Below, in pieces: positions 56,040 to 64,000 of a DNA stretch of 64,000 bases; position 1 is the first letter of the stretch, and each line of letters opens with the position of its first letter. Where the stretch lies: contig CAWICB010000007.1 in the NCBI GenBank assembly GCA_963834515.1, positions 62,001 through 126,000 of the forward strand, in the 5' to 3' direction. The translations under genes were made by a program, and so were the position numbers. Below the pieces are notes generated by a model. It saw only the letters and a list, made by a program, of their open reading frames with translations, was not told the DNA's origin and made no database searches. The stretch comes from RYN-230 sp963834515 (GTDB lineage Bacteria > Actinomycetota > Actinomycetes > Streptosporangiales > Streptosporangiaceae).

Positions 56040-57269
56040 ATGGCCTCGTATCATCTGGCAATGGCGCTGAAACCAGATGACTGGGCCGTGGACGAGCAGC
56101 TCGCCGAGCTGGGCCGGGTGCTGCTCAAGCGGGCTGGGCCGCTGGCCACGGCGATGGCCGAGCGGATCACCGCTGAGGTCAGCTTCTACCGCGAGCAGCC
56201 CACCGTCTCATCTGCCGAGCTACGCGGCAGCTGCCGCGCCCACCTGGAGTACGTGCTCGGCTCGCTGGGCGCGCCGGTCACCCGGGACATCTCGCCCGCG
56301 GCGGACAACGGCCGCCGCCGGGCCGGTGCGGACGTCCCGCTGCCCACGCTGATGGACGCCTACCGGGTCGGCACCCGGTTCATCTGGGAATGCTTCGTGG
56401 CCGAGGCGGAGAGCAGCGGGTCGCCGGACAGCGCGACGCTGGTCCGCGCGTCCAGCCAGGTCTGGATGCTGCAGACCGATTTCATCGAGGCCATGTCGGG
56501 CGGCTACCGGGACGCGATGACGACCCGGGTGCTGAACCGCGAGCACGAGCGGTCGGCGCTGGTCGCCGCGCTGCTGGAAGGGCGGATCACCGGGACCACC
56601 ACGCTCTGGGAGACAGCCGAGATCCTGCGCCTGACCCGGCGCGGGCCGTACGTGGTGGTCGCGGCGGAAGTCCCCGAGGTGGGCCGGCAGGCCATCGCCG
56701 ATGCCGAGAACCGGCTGCGCGCCGGCGACATCTCCTCGGCCTGGCGGCTGCTGCCCGACCTGCAGGTGGGCATCGTGGTGCTGCGGGCGCCCGGGCAGCT
56801 CGGCCAGCTGGTGGCGCTGCTGGCCGGCCGGTCGGCGCACCGGGTCGGCATCAGCCCGCGGTACCAGGCCCTGGACCAGACCGGGCAGGCGCTGCGGTTC
56901 GCCCGGATCGCGATGACCGCGGCCACCCCGGGCCGCGCGGCGGTCACCTTGTTCGACACGGCCCCGCTGGCCGTCACGGCGGCCAGCACCCCGGAGGTCA
57001 TGCGGCACGTTACCGGCTCGGTGCTCGGCCCGCTGGCCGCGCTGCCGGAGGGGGAGCGCACGGTACTGCTAGACACCCTGGAGGCGTGGCGGGACAGCGG
57101 CGGGTCGGCCAGCCAGGCCGCGGAGCGGCTGTTCGTCCACCCCAACACGGTCCGGCACCGGCTGCGCCGGATCAGCGCCGCCACCGGCCGCAGCCTGACC
57201 GCGCCGCGCGACGTGGCCGAGCTGTGCCTGGCCCTGGAAGCCGCCCGGCAGCAGCCCCCGCCTTCGTGA
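56040..57269 (+). CDS. PucR/CdaR-type regulator with RsbRD_N-like domain
   Basis: 409 residues. The N-terminal helical domain (about 15-165) has VLLKRAGPLATAMAERITAE, PLPTLMDAYRVGTRFIWECF and is like RsbRD_N. A middle GGDEF-like region follows (about 190-310). The C-terminal PucR HTH is LDTLEAWRDSGGSASQAAER, LFVHPNTVRHRLRRISAATG. ATG at 56040; another at 56061. It converges on the acyl-CoA dehydrogenase gene, and may regulate the lipid/PHA genes next door or HdeD. Confidence 0.85.
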   Translation: MASYHLAMALKPDDWAVDEQLAELGRVLLKRAGPLATAMAERITAEVSFYREQPTVSSAELRGSCRAHLEYVLGSLGAPVTRDISPAADNGRRRAGADVPLPTLMDAYRVGTRFIWECFVAEAESSGSPDSATLVRASSQVWMLQTDFIEAMSGGYRDAMTTRVLNREHERSALVAALLEGRITGTTTLWETAEILRLTRRGPYVVVAAEVPEVGRQAIADAENRLRAGDISSAWRLLPDLQVGIVVLRAPGQLGQLVALLAGRSAHRVGISPRYQALDQTGQALRFARIAMTAATPGRAAVTLFDTAPLAVTAASTPEVMRHVTGSVLGPLAALPEGERTVLLDTLEAWRDSGGSASQAAERLFVHPNTVRHRLRRISAATGRSLTAPRDVAELCLALEAARQQPPPS

Positions 57270-57279
57270 CCAGGGGTGG

Positions 57280-57305
57280 CCGGCCGGTCGTTTTCGTCCG
57301 GCCGG
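57280..57305. terminator. Bidirectional terminator
   Basis: CCGGCCGG-TCGTTTTCGT-CCGGCCGG: a perfect 8-bp stem with a T-rich 10-base loop, between the convergent PucR-type and acyl-CoA dehydrogenase genes. Confidence 0.65.
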
Positions 57306-57315
57306 GCGGCTGGGG

Positions 57316-58485
57316 TCAGGTGAACGCGCTCAGTCCGGTGATGGCGCGGCCCACGATGAGCGTGTTCATCTCCCGGGTGCCCTCGTAGGAGTAGATGGCC
57401 TCGGCGTCGGCCACGAACCGGCCCACGTGGTGCTCGAGCAGGATCCCGTTGCCGCCCATCAGCTCCCGGGCCCAGCCCACCGTCTCGCGCATCCGCATGG
57501 TGCAGAACACCTTGGCCAGCGCCGAGTGCTCGTCCCGGGCCTGGCCCGCCTCCTGCAGCCCGGCCAGCCGGGCGCACAGCGCGGCCGACGCGGTCGTGTT
57601 GGCCAGCATCTTCACCAGCAGGTCCTGGACGAGCTGGAAGCCCGCGATGGGCCGCCCGAACTGCTCCCGCTGCCCGGCGTAGGCCAGCGCGTGCTCGTAC
57701 GCGCCGCGGCCGCAGCCGGTGGCCATCCAGGCCACCCCGGCCCGGGTCATCCGGAGCACCTCGGCGGTGTCCCGGAACGAGCGGGCGTTCTGCAGCCGGC
57801 CGTCCTCGGGCACCCGGACGTCGTCCAGCGTGATCCGGGCGTTCTGCACCACCCGCAGGGCAATCTTGTCCTGCAGCTTCTGGGTCCGCAGCCCGGGCGC
57901 GCCCTTTTCCACCACGAACCCCTTGACCTGGCCATCCGCCTCGTCCCTGGCCCAGATGACGATCAGGTCGGCGAACGTGGCGTTGCCGATCCAGGTCTTC
58001 TGCCCGCGCAGCACCCACGAGCCGCCGTCGCGGCGGGCGGTGGTGGTCAGGCCGCGGGCCGCGCCGGAGCCGGTGTCCGGCTCGGTCAGCCCGAACGCCC
58101 CGATCAGCTCCATCCGGGCCATCGGCGGCAGCCAGCGCTGCTTCTGCTCCTCGGATCCGCACACGTAGATCGACCCCATGGCCAGGCCGCCGTGCACGCC
58201 GCAGAACGTGGCGATGGACGGGTCGGTCCGGGCCAGCTCCAGCGCGACCAGCCCGTCCAGCAGCAGCCGGCCACCGGGGCAGCCGTAGCCGTGGTACGGC
58301 AGGCCGGCGATGCCCAGCCCGCGCAGCCCGGGGATCAGCTCGTCCGGGAACTGGGCGGTGACCCAGTACCGGTTGATGACCGGCGCGACCTCCTTCTCCA
58401 TGAACGCCCGCACCCGGTGCAGCACGTCCCGCTCGGCGTCACCGAGCAGCTGCTCCAGGCCGTAGAAATCGGCGTCGTGGGACAT
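57316..58485 (-). CDS. Acyl-CoA dehydrogenase (glutaryl-CoA-dehydrogenase-like)
   Basis: 389 residues, three-domain ACAD. FGLTEPDTGSGAARGLTTTA and WIGNATFADLIVIWARDE match the middle domain. The helical C-terminal part has YAGQREQFGRPIAGFQLVQD and ends ELMGGNGILLEHHVGRFVAD then YEGTREMNTLIVGRAITGL with the catalytic Glu in YEGT. SD GGAGG precedes ATG at 58485. It is 5 bases downstream of the PHA depolymerase gene in the same operon. The C-terminal style is near GCDH and relatives; the substrate is not certain. Confidence 0.87.
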   Translation of the reverse strand: MSHDADFYGLEQLLGDAERDVLHRVRAFMEKEVAPVINRYWVTAQFPDELIPGLRGLGIAGLPYHGYGCPGGRLLLDGLVALELARTDPSIATFCGVHGGLAMGSIYVCGSEEQKQRWLPPMARMELIGAFGLTEPDTGSGAARGLTTTARRDGGSWVLRGQKTWIGNATFADLIVIWARDEADGQVKGFVVEKGAPGLRTQKLQDKIALRVVQNARITLDDVRVPEDGRLQNARSFRDTAEVLRMTRAGVAWMATGCGRGAYEHALAYAGQREQFGRPIAGFQLVQDLLVKMLANTTASAALCARLAGLQEAGQARDEHSALAKVFCTMRMRETVGWARELMGGNGILLEHHVGRFVADAEAIYSYEGTREMNTLIVGRAITGLSAFT

Positions 58486-58490
58486 CGGCG

Positions 58491-59390
58491 TTACCTCCCT
58501 GCGGGCCGCGCTGGGGGCTCGGTGAGGAACTGGCTGACCGGGGGGGCCAGCAGATCCGGGCGCAGCACCAGCTCGACATGGCCGCCGTGGTAGACGTGCA
58601 GCCGGGCGTTCGGGATCAGCCGGGCCAGTACCCGGGCGTTGACCAGCGGGATGATCGGGTCGTCGTCGCCGGCCATGATCAGGGTGGGCTGGCGCAGCAT
58701 GGGCAGCAGCGGCAGCGAGGTCCAGCCGGCCGCGGCGGCGAGCTGGTACACGTAACCGCGGGACGGGCCGACCCGGGTCCACTGGTGCATGACCCGGACG
58801 ACCCGGTCGGTATCCCGCCGCGCGGTGCCGCCGTAGAGGTGGCCGGCGATGCCCCGGGTGTAGTCGGGATCCTGGTAGCGCCGCGGGGTGGCCAGGTTGG
58901 CCAGCACCCACGGGTTGCCGGGCACCATCAGCGTCCCGGTTCCGGTGGCCACCAGCACCACCCGGCGGCAGCGGCGTGGCTGCGACAGTGCGAACTGCTG
59001 AGCTAGCGCACCGCCCCAGGAGATACCGAGGATGTCGGCCTGCTCGTGGCCAAGCTGGTCGAGCAGCCCGGCCAGCAGCCGGGCCAGCCGGGGGAGCCGG
59101 TACGGCCGGGTGGGCAGCGGTGAGCCACCCACGCCCGGCACGTCGAACCGGATGACCTCGAGGGCCGGGTCGAGGACGGCCAGGAACGGGTCGAACGTCT
59201 CCAGGCTGGCGCCAATGCCGTTGGCCAGCAGCAACGGCGGCGCGATGCCGGGGACGGCGGGTGGCCGGACCGCGATGCGCAGCGTCGTGCCGCCGATGAC
59301 CACGGTGCGGGTGTCGGACCGCCGGGGCCGGCGCCTGGCCAGCCGGGCCCACAGCGGTTCGCCGGCCGGTGATTCAGCGGTCGAAGACAT
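58491..59390 (-). CDS. phaZ: Intracellular PHA depolymerase (PhaZ type)
   Basis: A 299-residue alpha/beta hydrolase: PLLLANGIGASLETFDPF, FDVPGVGGSPLPTRPYRL, elbow ADILGISWGGALAQQFALSQ (Ser), AGWTSLPLLPMLRQPTLIMA, AGDDDPIIPLVNARVLARLI (Asp) and YHGGHVELV (His). These are hallmarks of the medium-chain-length PHA depolymerases. Start MSSTAESPAG at 59390 overlaps the PHA synthase remnant by 17 bases. It appears complete, unlike its partner. Confidence 0.88.
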   Translation of the reverse strand: MSSTAESPAGEPLWARLARRRPRRSDTRTVVIGGTTLRIAVRPPAVPGIAPPLLLANGIGASLETFDPFLAVLDPALEVIRFDVPGVGGSPLPTRPYRLPRLARLLAGLLDQLGHEQADILGISWGGALAQQFALSQPRRCRRVVLVATGTGTLMVPGNPWVLANLATPRRYQDPDYTRGIAGHLYGGTARRDTDRVVRVMHQWTRVGPSRGYVYQLAAAAGWTSLPLLPMLRQPTLIMAGDDDPIIPLVNARVLARLIPNARLHVYHGGHVELVLRPDLLAPPVSQFLTEPPARPAGR

Positions 59391-60217
59391 AACTGCCTGG
59401 CGCGGGTTCGATGGGCGGCCGGGCCGGGCTGCCGGGGAAGTCCGGAGCCGGTTTCTCCGCACCGCCGCGCTCGCCGAGCCAGGCGGCGAAGTCCGGCCAC
59501 CAGGAACCCTGCCCGGCGGTGGCCGCGGCCAGCCACGCGCCCGGGTCAGGCGGGGTGACCGGCGCGGTCCGGTACACCGCCCTGGCCTGGCCGACCGGGT
59601 TCACCATGGACACGATGTGCCCGCTGCGGGCCAGCACGAAGCGGCAGTCCCCGCCGAGCAGCTGGGTGCTCCGGTAACAGGACTGCCACGGACACAGGTG
59701 ATCTGCGGCACCGGCCACCACATAAGCATCAGTGTCCACGACGGCCAGGTCAACTGGCCGGCCCAGCATGCTGGCCCGGCCCGGCACGGTGAGGCTGTTG
59801 CCCAGCGCGAGCTCGATGAAGTCCCGGTGCACGCCCGCGGGCATCCGGGTGGTGTCCGCATTCCAGCACCACCGAGCCGGGGGTGACGGCCAGGTCCACG
59901 CCCACTGTGAACGCGCCCGGCTCGACCATGGCCGGGATCCGTGGCGGGGCGGCCAGTTCCGAGCGGCCCGCCGCAATCCGGCCCAGCTCCGTGCCCAGCC
60001 CGGCGAGCCGGCTGGTCAGCAGCGCCGGCTGGGCGGCCAGCCGGGTTGCGAAACGGGCCATGGCCATCCCGGGCACGAACCGCCGGGCCGGCCCCAGCGC
60101 CGCGTCGGCCAGCAGCAGGTCCAGCGGCCCGGCCGCATCCACGGTGCTGTCCCGCCCGGTCTCCAGCGCTGGGCCCGATATGACCCCGGCCCGCGGGTCC
60201 GGGGCCTGGCTACTCAC
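59374..60217 (-). pseudogene. phaC: PHA synthase with catalytic core deleted
   Basis: The N-terminal part (from ATG 60217) has RRFVPGMAMARFATRLAAQP and LAGLGTELGRIAAGRSELA, as class II synthases do. It then jumps to PRIPAMVEPGAFTVG and DLAVTPGSVV, about 75 residues further on in a normal PhaC. A second junction near 59850 leads, with a frame change, to WNADTTRMPAGVHRDFIELA and the normal C-terminus (AGAADHLCPWQSCYRSTQLL, SGHIVSMVNP). The lost middle contains the nucleophile Cys box and the catalytic Asp. Only the His region remains. It cannot make polymer. Confidence 0.82.
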
Positions 60218-61717
60218 GGCACCAGGCCGTCCGGGGCGGTGACCGCACGGCGCAGGATCTTCCCGGTCGGCCCCTTGGGCAGCGACTCGACCAGCCAGAC
60301 GTGCCGCGGGTACTTGTATGCGGCCACTCGTCCCTTGACGAACGCGCGCAGCTCTTCCGGGGTGGCACTGGCGCCGGGCTTCAGCGCGGCGGCCGCGCCG
60401 ATCTCCTCCCCGAGTGAGGGGTGCGGGATGCCGATCACGACCGCCTCGGCGACCGCCGGGTGCTCGTACAGCACCTCCTCGATCTCCCGCGGGTAGACGT
60501 TGAATCCGCCCCGGATGACCAGGTCCTTCTTCCGGTCCACGATGAAGAAGTAGCCGTCCTCGTCCTGCCGGGCCAGGTCGCCGGTGCGCAGCCAGCCGTC
60601 CGGGATGGCCTCCCTGGTCGCGTCCGGCCGCTGCCAGTAGCCCGTCATCACGTTCGGCCCGCGGACCGCGATCTCGCCGACCTCACCGGCCTGGCACGTC
60701 GGTGCCGTCCGGGGCGACCAGCCGCAGCTGCACGCCGCGCACCGGGGTGCCGATCGAGCCGGGCTTGCGTACCTGGTCCGGGTGGTTGAACGAGGCCACC
60801 GGCGAGGTCTCGGACAGCCCGTACCCCTCCAGGATCATCGTGCCGAACGCCGCTTCGAAGGCCCGCAGGAGCTCCACCGGAAGGGCGGCGCCGCCGCTCA
60901 CGCAGACCCGCAGTGAGCTGGTGTCGTAGCGGTCCCGGTCCGGCTGGTGCAGCAGCGCCGCGTACATGGTCGGCACGCCCTCGAACACGGTGACCCGGCA
61001 GCGCTGGATAAGCTCCAGGGCCTGGCCCGGGTCAAACCGGGCCAGCAGGGCCAGCGCGGCGCCGGAGCCGACCGCCGTGTTCAGCCCGCAGGTCAGCCCG
61101 AATACGTGGAACAGCGGCAGGCAGCCCATGACCACGTCGGACGGGCCCAGGCTGAACAGGGTCTCTGCGCTGAGCTGGGCGTTGGTGCGCAGGTTGGCGT
61201 GGCTGAGCTCGGCGCCCTTGGGCTGCCCGGTGGTGCCCGACGTGTACAGGATCAGCGCGGTGTCGTCGTCCGCCCGGTCAGCCACGTCCGGTGCGGGCCG
61301 GGCCGCCTGGAGCAGCGCGGCCAGGTCGGCCGCGCCGGCCGGGATGAAGTCCGCGCCCGTGGCGGCGGCGCCCGCGGCGGGCTCCCCGGGCGAGTCCGCC
61401 GCCGCGAACAGCAGGCCCGCCCCCGAGTCGCTCAGGTAGTACTCGACCTCGCGGGACTTGAGCAGCGGGTTCATCGGCACCACCGTGCCGCCCGCGCGGA
61501 GCACCCCGTAACACACCAGGCAGAACTCGGGCACGTTGGGCAGCATCAGCCCAGCCCGGTCGCCGGGCTGGAAACCCCGGCTGACCAGGAACGACGCGAC
61601 CCGCGCGGACGCGTCGTCGAACCCGGCGTAGCTGATCACCCGGTGGCCGGCCAGCAGCGCGGGATGCTCCGGCTGCTTCGCGGCCTGGTCGGCGAGGATC
61701 TGGGCGAGGTTGGCCAC
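60214..61717 (-). CDS. AMP-forming acyl-CoA synthetase, one frameshift
   Basis: Adenylate-forming enzyme. LYTSGTTGQPKGAELSHANL (phosphate loop) and GYGLSETSPV are in the part from ATG 61717. The frame then stops at 60683 after DGTDVPGR; one base less restores GEVGEIAVRGPN and joins to MTGYWQRPDATREAIPDGWL, TGDLARQDEDGYFFIVDRKKDLV and the Lys in PKGPTGKILRR. About 500 residues in all. It overlaps phaC (ATGA). With phaZ it could activate fatty or hydroxy acids. Confidence 0.85.
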
Positions 61718-61833
61718 CGTCTACCTCCATGCTGGCAGGAAGCCTTACCAGCCAGCATCCGCCCCGGTGGCGGGCGTGTCGATGGCCGCCGGAACAGCCC
61801 TGAACCGTCCTGGTGGTGCCAACGGACAATATC

Positions 61834-61920
61834 TGTCCGGGGGGGCCCCCCGGACCCCCGATCACCGCCGCGCCGAACGCCGGCTCGGCGAGCACCCGCC
61901 TGCGGCGGGCCCCGCCTCGG
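61834..61920 (-). repeat. Dispersed GC hairpin repeat, copy E
   Basis: GTCCGGGGGG-G-CCCCCCGGAC is a perfect 10-bp stem. To its right, ACCCCCGATCACCGCCGCG, CCGAACGCCGGCTCGGCGAG and on to CCCCGCCTCGG line up with copy D (about four bases in five). It lies in the 257-base gap 61718-61974 upstream of the acyl-CoA synthetase; nothing else is seen there. Confidence 0.65.
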
Positions 61921-61974
61921 CCGGCGAGATCGCTGCGACGGTCCTGGTACTACGCTCCCGGCACTGCGCTCCTG

Positions 61975-63432
61975 CTAGGCGGCGCTGCCGGGGCGGTACC
62001 TGGCCTGGAGTGTGGTGACGAGATGCTGGGCCAGGGCGGTGGCCTGATCCCGGATCTCCGGGACGGCGGTGGTCTCGTAGCGGACGCCGCGCAGCGTCGG
62101 GCCGAGCGTGAACAGGGTGCTGCTCGGCGCGCCGGCCAGGTCCAGCACCGCGCCCGCCGGGCTGGCGTCGATGCCCAGCCGGTGTGGGTCGGGCCGGGCC
62201 AGCCCGCGGGACAGCAGATCCCGGAGCAGCGGGTCTGGGCTGCGGCCGATGTCCGCGGCCGGGCCGGTCGCGTTGATCAGCCAGCCTGCGGCCAGCTCGG
62301 TGGCCGTGCCGCCGTGCTCCACCCGCACCAGGAGCTGCCCGGCGCGCTCGGTCACCCCGGTGATCCGCCCGGGCAGCACCCGGAGGCGGCCAGCCATCCG
62401 CAGCGCGGTGATCCGCTGCGCGGTGGCGGGTGGCATCCGGTGCCGGTGCACTTCCCAGTACCGCGCCACGTGCCGCAGGAACAGCCGCTGGTCCTCCGGG
62501 GTCAGCCGCTGCCACAGGCTGGGCACGTGTGGCCGGAGCGCGTCGACCACGTCCTGCCAGTGCTGCGGCCGGGTGGTCATGGCCGCCCGCACCTGCCAGA
62601 TGAGGTCGGTGAGCCGGACCGGGCCGGCCGTGTCGGCCAGCACCGGCAGCCAGATGCTGTCCCCCCCGGCGGCGGGCATGCCCCGGTGCACCCGGGGGAG
62701 CAGCCCGTGCCGGGACACCGCGCGGACCATGGCCCGCGGCTGGCCCCCGGTCACCGACATGGCCACGTCCAGCATGGTCAGCCCGGTGCCCAGGATCACC
62801 ACCGGGCTGCCGTCCCGGGCCGCGTCCAGCGCCCCGGGCGCCCACGGGTCGGCCAGGTAGCGCGGGCTGTCCGGGACCGGGAACGGTGTGGCCGGCGGCA
62901 GGTTCCCGCAGGCCAGAACGGCGGCGTCGGCCTCCAGGCAGGTGCCGTCGCCGAGCACCACGCGCAGCGGGCGGCCGCCGGTCCCCGGCCGGATCGCCAC
63001 CACCTCGCCGGTCAGCTCGGTCAGCCGGGACTGCGGTTCGGCCCGCTGCTGAGCCTCGGCCAGCAGGTCGCGCAGGTAACGCCCGTAGGCGGGCCGGGGC
63101 AGGAAGCCCGTCGTGGCCAGGCCGGCCGCAGCCGCCCAGCGGACCAGGTGGCCCGGGTCGCCGGCCAGCGCGCTCATCCGCTCGGCTGGCGCGTTCAGCA
63201 GGTGATCCGGGTTGGTGGTGGCGTACGCCTGGCCCAGCCCATGCCGGCCGAGCCGGTCGATCAGCGTGATGCGCAGCGGGCTGTGCCGGGCCGCGGCCGC
63301 CTGCAGCAGGTGTACGGCAGCCAGCGTGCCGCTGGCCCCGCCGCCGATGATCGCGATGACCGGCCCGCGGCCCGCGGTGGGCCCGAGCCGGGGCGCCGCC
63401 CGGGCCGGGGATGTTCCAGGGATGATGGTCAC
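61975..63432 (-). CDS. FAD/NAD(P)-binding flavoprotein
   Basis: 485 residues. Rossmann motif VIAIIGGGASGTLAAVHLL near the N-terminus, then DHLLNAPAERMSALAGDPGH and a second nucleotide site VVILGTGLTMLDVAMSV (about residue 225). GWLINATGPAADIGRSPDP is the FAD-binding region near the C-terminus. This is the NAD_binding_9 group of monooxygenase/reductase-like proteins. Substrate unknown. Next to an SsuD-like gene, a role in sulfonate use is possible but unproven. Confidence 0.83.
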   Translation of the reverse strand: MTIIPGTSPARAAPRLGPTAGRGPVIAIIGGGASGTLAAVHLLQAAAARHSPLRITLIDRLGRHGLGQAYATTNPDHLLNAPAERMSALAGDPGHLVRWAAAAGLATTGFLPRPAYGRYLRDLLAEAQQRAEPQSRLTELTGEVVAIRPGTGGRPLRVVLGDGTCLEADAAVLACGNLPPATPFPVPDSPRYLADPWAPGALDAARDGSPVVILGTGLTMLDVAMSVTGGQPRAMVRAVSRHGLLPRVHRGMPAAGGDSIWLPVLADTAGPVRLTDLIWQVRAAMTTRPQHWQDVVDALRPHVPSLWQRLTPEDQRLFLRHVARYWEVHRHRMPPATAQRITALRMAGRLRVLPGRITGVTERAGQLLVRVEHGGTATELAAGWLINATGPAADIGRSPDPLLRDLLSRGLARPDPHRLGIDASPAGAVLDLAGAPSSTLFTLGPTLRGVRYETTAVPEIRDQATALAQHLVTTLQARYRPGSAA

Positions 63433-63463
63433 GGCACTGCTTTCCGGTGTGATGGGTCAGCCG

Positions 63464-63495
63464 GCCCGGGCCGGCCCGGCCGGCCCGGCCGGCCC
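63464..63495. repeat. Short GGCCC/CGGCC tandem repeat
   Basis: GGCCCGGGCCGGCCCGGCC followed by GGCCCGGCCGGCCCAGG: four near-copies of CGGCCGGCC-type units in the gap between the flavoprotein and the SsuD-like gene. It may form a hairpin and act as terminator of the latter. Confidence 0.4.
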
Positions 63496-63560
63496 AGGGG
63501 CGGTTGCGAACTGGGGTCTGTGATTCCCGACCAGCACGACGAAGGTCACGTGGGCCTTCA

Positions 63561-64000
63561 TCAGGCACTGGCCCGCAGCTGGGCCCGCCCGGAGCTGGCC
63601 GCGGCGGCCTCGCGCCGGCGGATCTCGGGCAGCACGCCCTCGCCGAACCAGTACGCCTCCTCCAGGTGCGGGTAACCGGACAGGATGAACTCGGTGATGC
63701 CAAGCGAGGCGTACTCCTCGATCAGGTCGGCCACCTTCTCGTGGCTGCCCACCAGGGCGGTGCCCGCGCCGCCGCGGACCAGGCCGACCCCGGCCCACAG
63801 GTTGGGGTAGATCTCCAGATCCTGGGCTGAGCCGCCATGCCGGTAGGCGGCGTGCAGGGCGCGCATCCGGTCCTGGCCGACCGACTCGCTGGCGCTCAGC
63901 ACCCGCTGCGCCGAGGTGATCTCGGCCGGGTCGAGGTAGTCGAGCAGCCGGCTGGCCTCGGCCCAGGCGTCCGCCTCGCTGTCCCGGGTGATGACGTGCA
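63561..64000 (-). CDS. SsuD-like FMN-dependent alkanesulfonate monooxygenase (C-terminal part)
   Basis: The gene enters from the right edge; 146 residues seen. VITRDSEADAWAEASRLLDY, then GSHEKVADLIEEYASLGITE and FILSGYPHLEEAYWFGEGVL are the C-terminal blocks of SsuD (bacterial luciferase family). SsuD frees sulfite from alkanesulfonates with reduced flavin. The start and the rest of the ssu genes lie beyond the window. Confidence 0.85.
   Translation of the reverse strand, partial: HVITRDSEADAWAEASRLLDYLDPAEITSAQRVLSASESVGQDRMRALHAAYRHGGSAQDLEIYPNLWAGVGLVRGGAGTALVGSHEKVADLIEEYASLGITEFILSGYPHLEEAYWFGEGVLPEIRRREAAAASSGRAQLRASA

Overview
The window is very GC-rich DNA (third codon positions almost all G or C, start codons ATG and GTG, GGAGG-type ribosome sites, very tight ATGA/GTGA gene overlaps). 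With the gene families present (PucR, PadR, MMPL, a mycosin-like protease, RCC1-type secreted protein, the one-chain layout of several pathways) this points to a chromosomal segment of an actinomycete. The genus cannot be named from sequence alone. No rRNA, tRNA, CRISPR array, transposase or plasmid/phage gene was seen.

Region 1 (1-8.5 kb, minus strand): the 5' part of an unusual fusion gene (a helical regulatory-type domain joined to a methylmalonyl-CoA decarboxylase-like domain), a methyltransferase, then a hexuronate operon gntR-manD-uxaC-uxaA-uxuB with ATGA/GTGA overlaps at three of its four junctions. Region 2 (8.6-13.8 kb, plus strand): a divergent operon with KDPG aldolase, a KDG-type sugar kinase, an arabinonate-type dehydratase and a 2-oxoglutarate-semialdehyde dehydrogenase. 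A perfect 20-bp palindrome sits between the two operons and is the likely site of the GntR regulator. Together they would take uronates and pentonates to pyruvate/glyceraldehyde-3-phosphate and 2-oxoglutarate.

Region 3 (13.8-22.7 kb): two convergent genes that look cut off at their 3' ends, a PucR regulator divergent from a class III aminotransferase and an mmsA-type dehydrogenase (a beta-alanine/pyrimidine or valine-type route), a DUF72 protein and gabT. Region 4 (23-28.8 kb): the protocatechuate branch of the beta-ketoadipate pathway, pcaB-C-I-J-H-G-D, with four apparent frameshifts. Region 5 (28.9-34.7 kb): a PadR/HAAS membrane pair, a truncated PIN toxin, a one-chain 2-oxoacid dehydrogenase E1, an esterase and a repeat lipoprotein. 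Region 6 (34.7-41.7 kb): a GntR regulator, a fumarylacetoacetate-hydrolase-family enzyme and a branched-chain-type ABC importer in which LivM and LivG are one polypeptide, joined through a large inverted repeat.

Region 7 (41.8-57.3 kb): CutA, a histidine phosphatase, a HTH/coiled-coil/sensor-domain/MMPL/MMPL cluster with strong palindromes, a mycosin-like protease with its partner, methionine aminopeptidase, two tandem YbjQ-like proteins, a PEP-mutase-family enzyme, an HdeD-like membrane protein and a second PucR-type regulator. Region 8 (57.3-64 kb, minus strand): acyl-CoA synthetase, a PHA synthase that has lost its catalytic core, an intact PHA depolymerase and an acyl-CoA dehydrogenase, then a flavoprotein and the C-terminal part of an SsuD-like monooxygenase.

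Two features cut across the window. A GC-rich hairpin repeat occurs five times (about 10.4, 12.2, 32.7, 49.3 and 61.85 kb), twice in frame inside genes. Single-base frameshifts interrupt otherwise normal reading frames in pcaB, pcaH, pcaG, the second mmpL, map and fadD, plus two gene remnants. This suggests either sequence/assembly indels or real decay, and matters for every functional claim about those genes.
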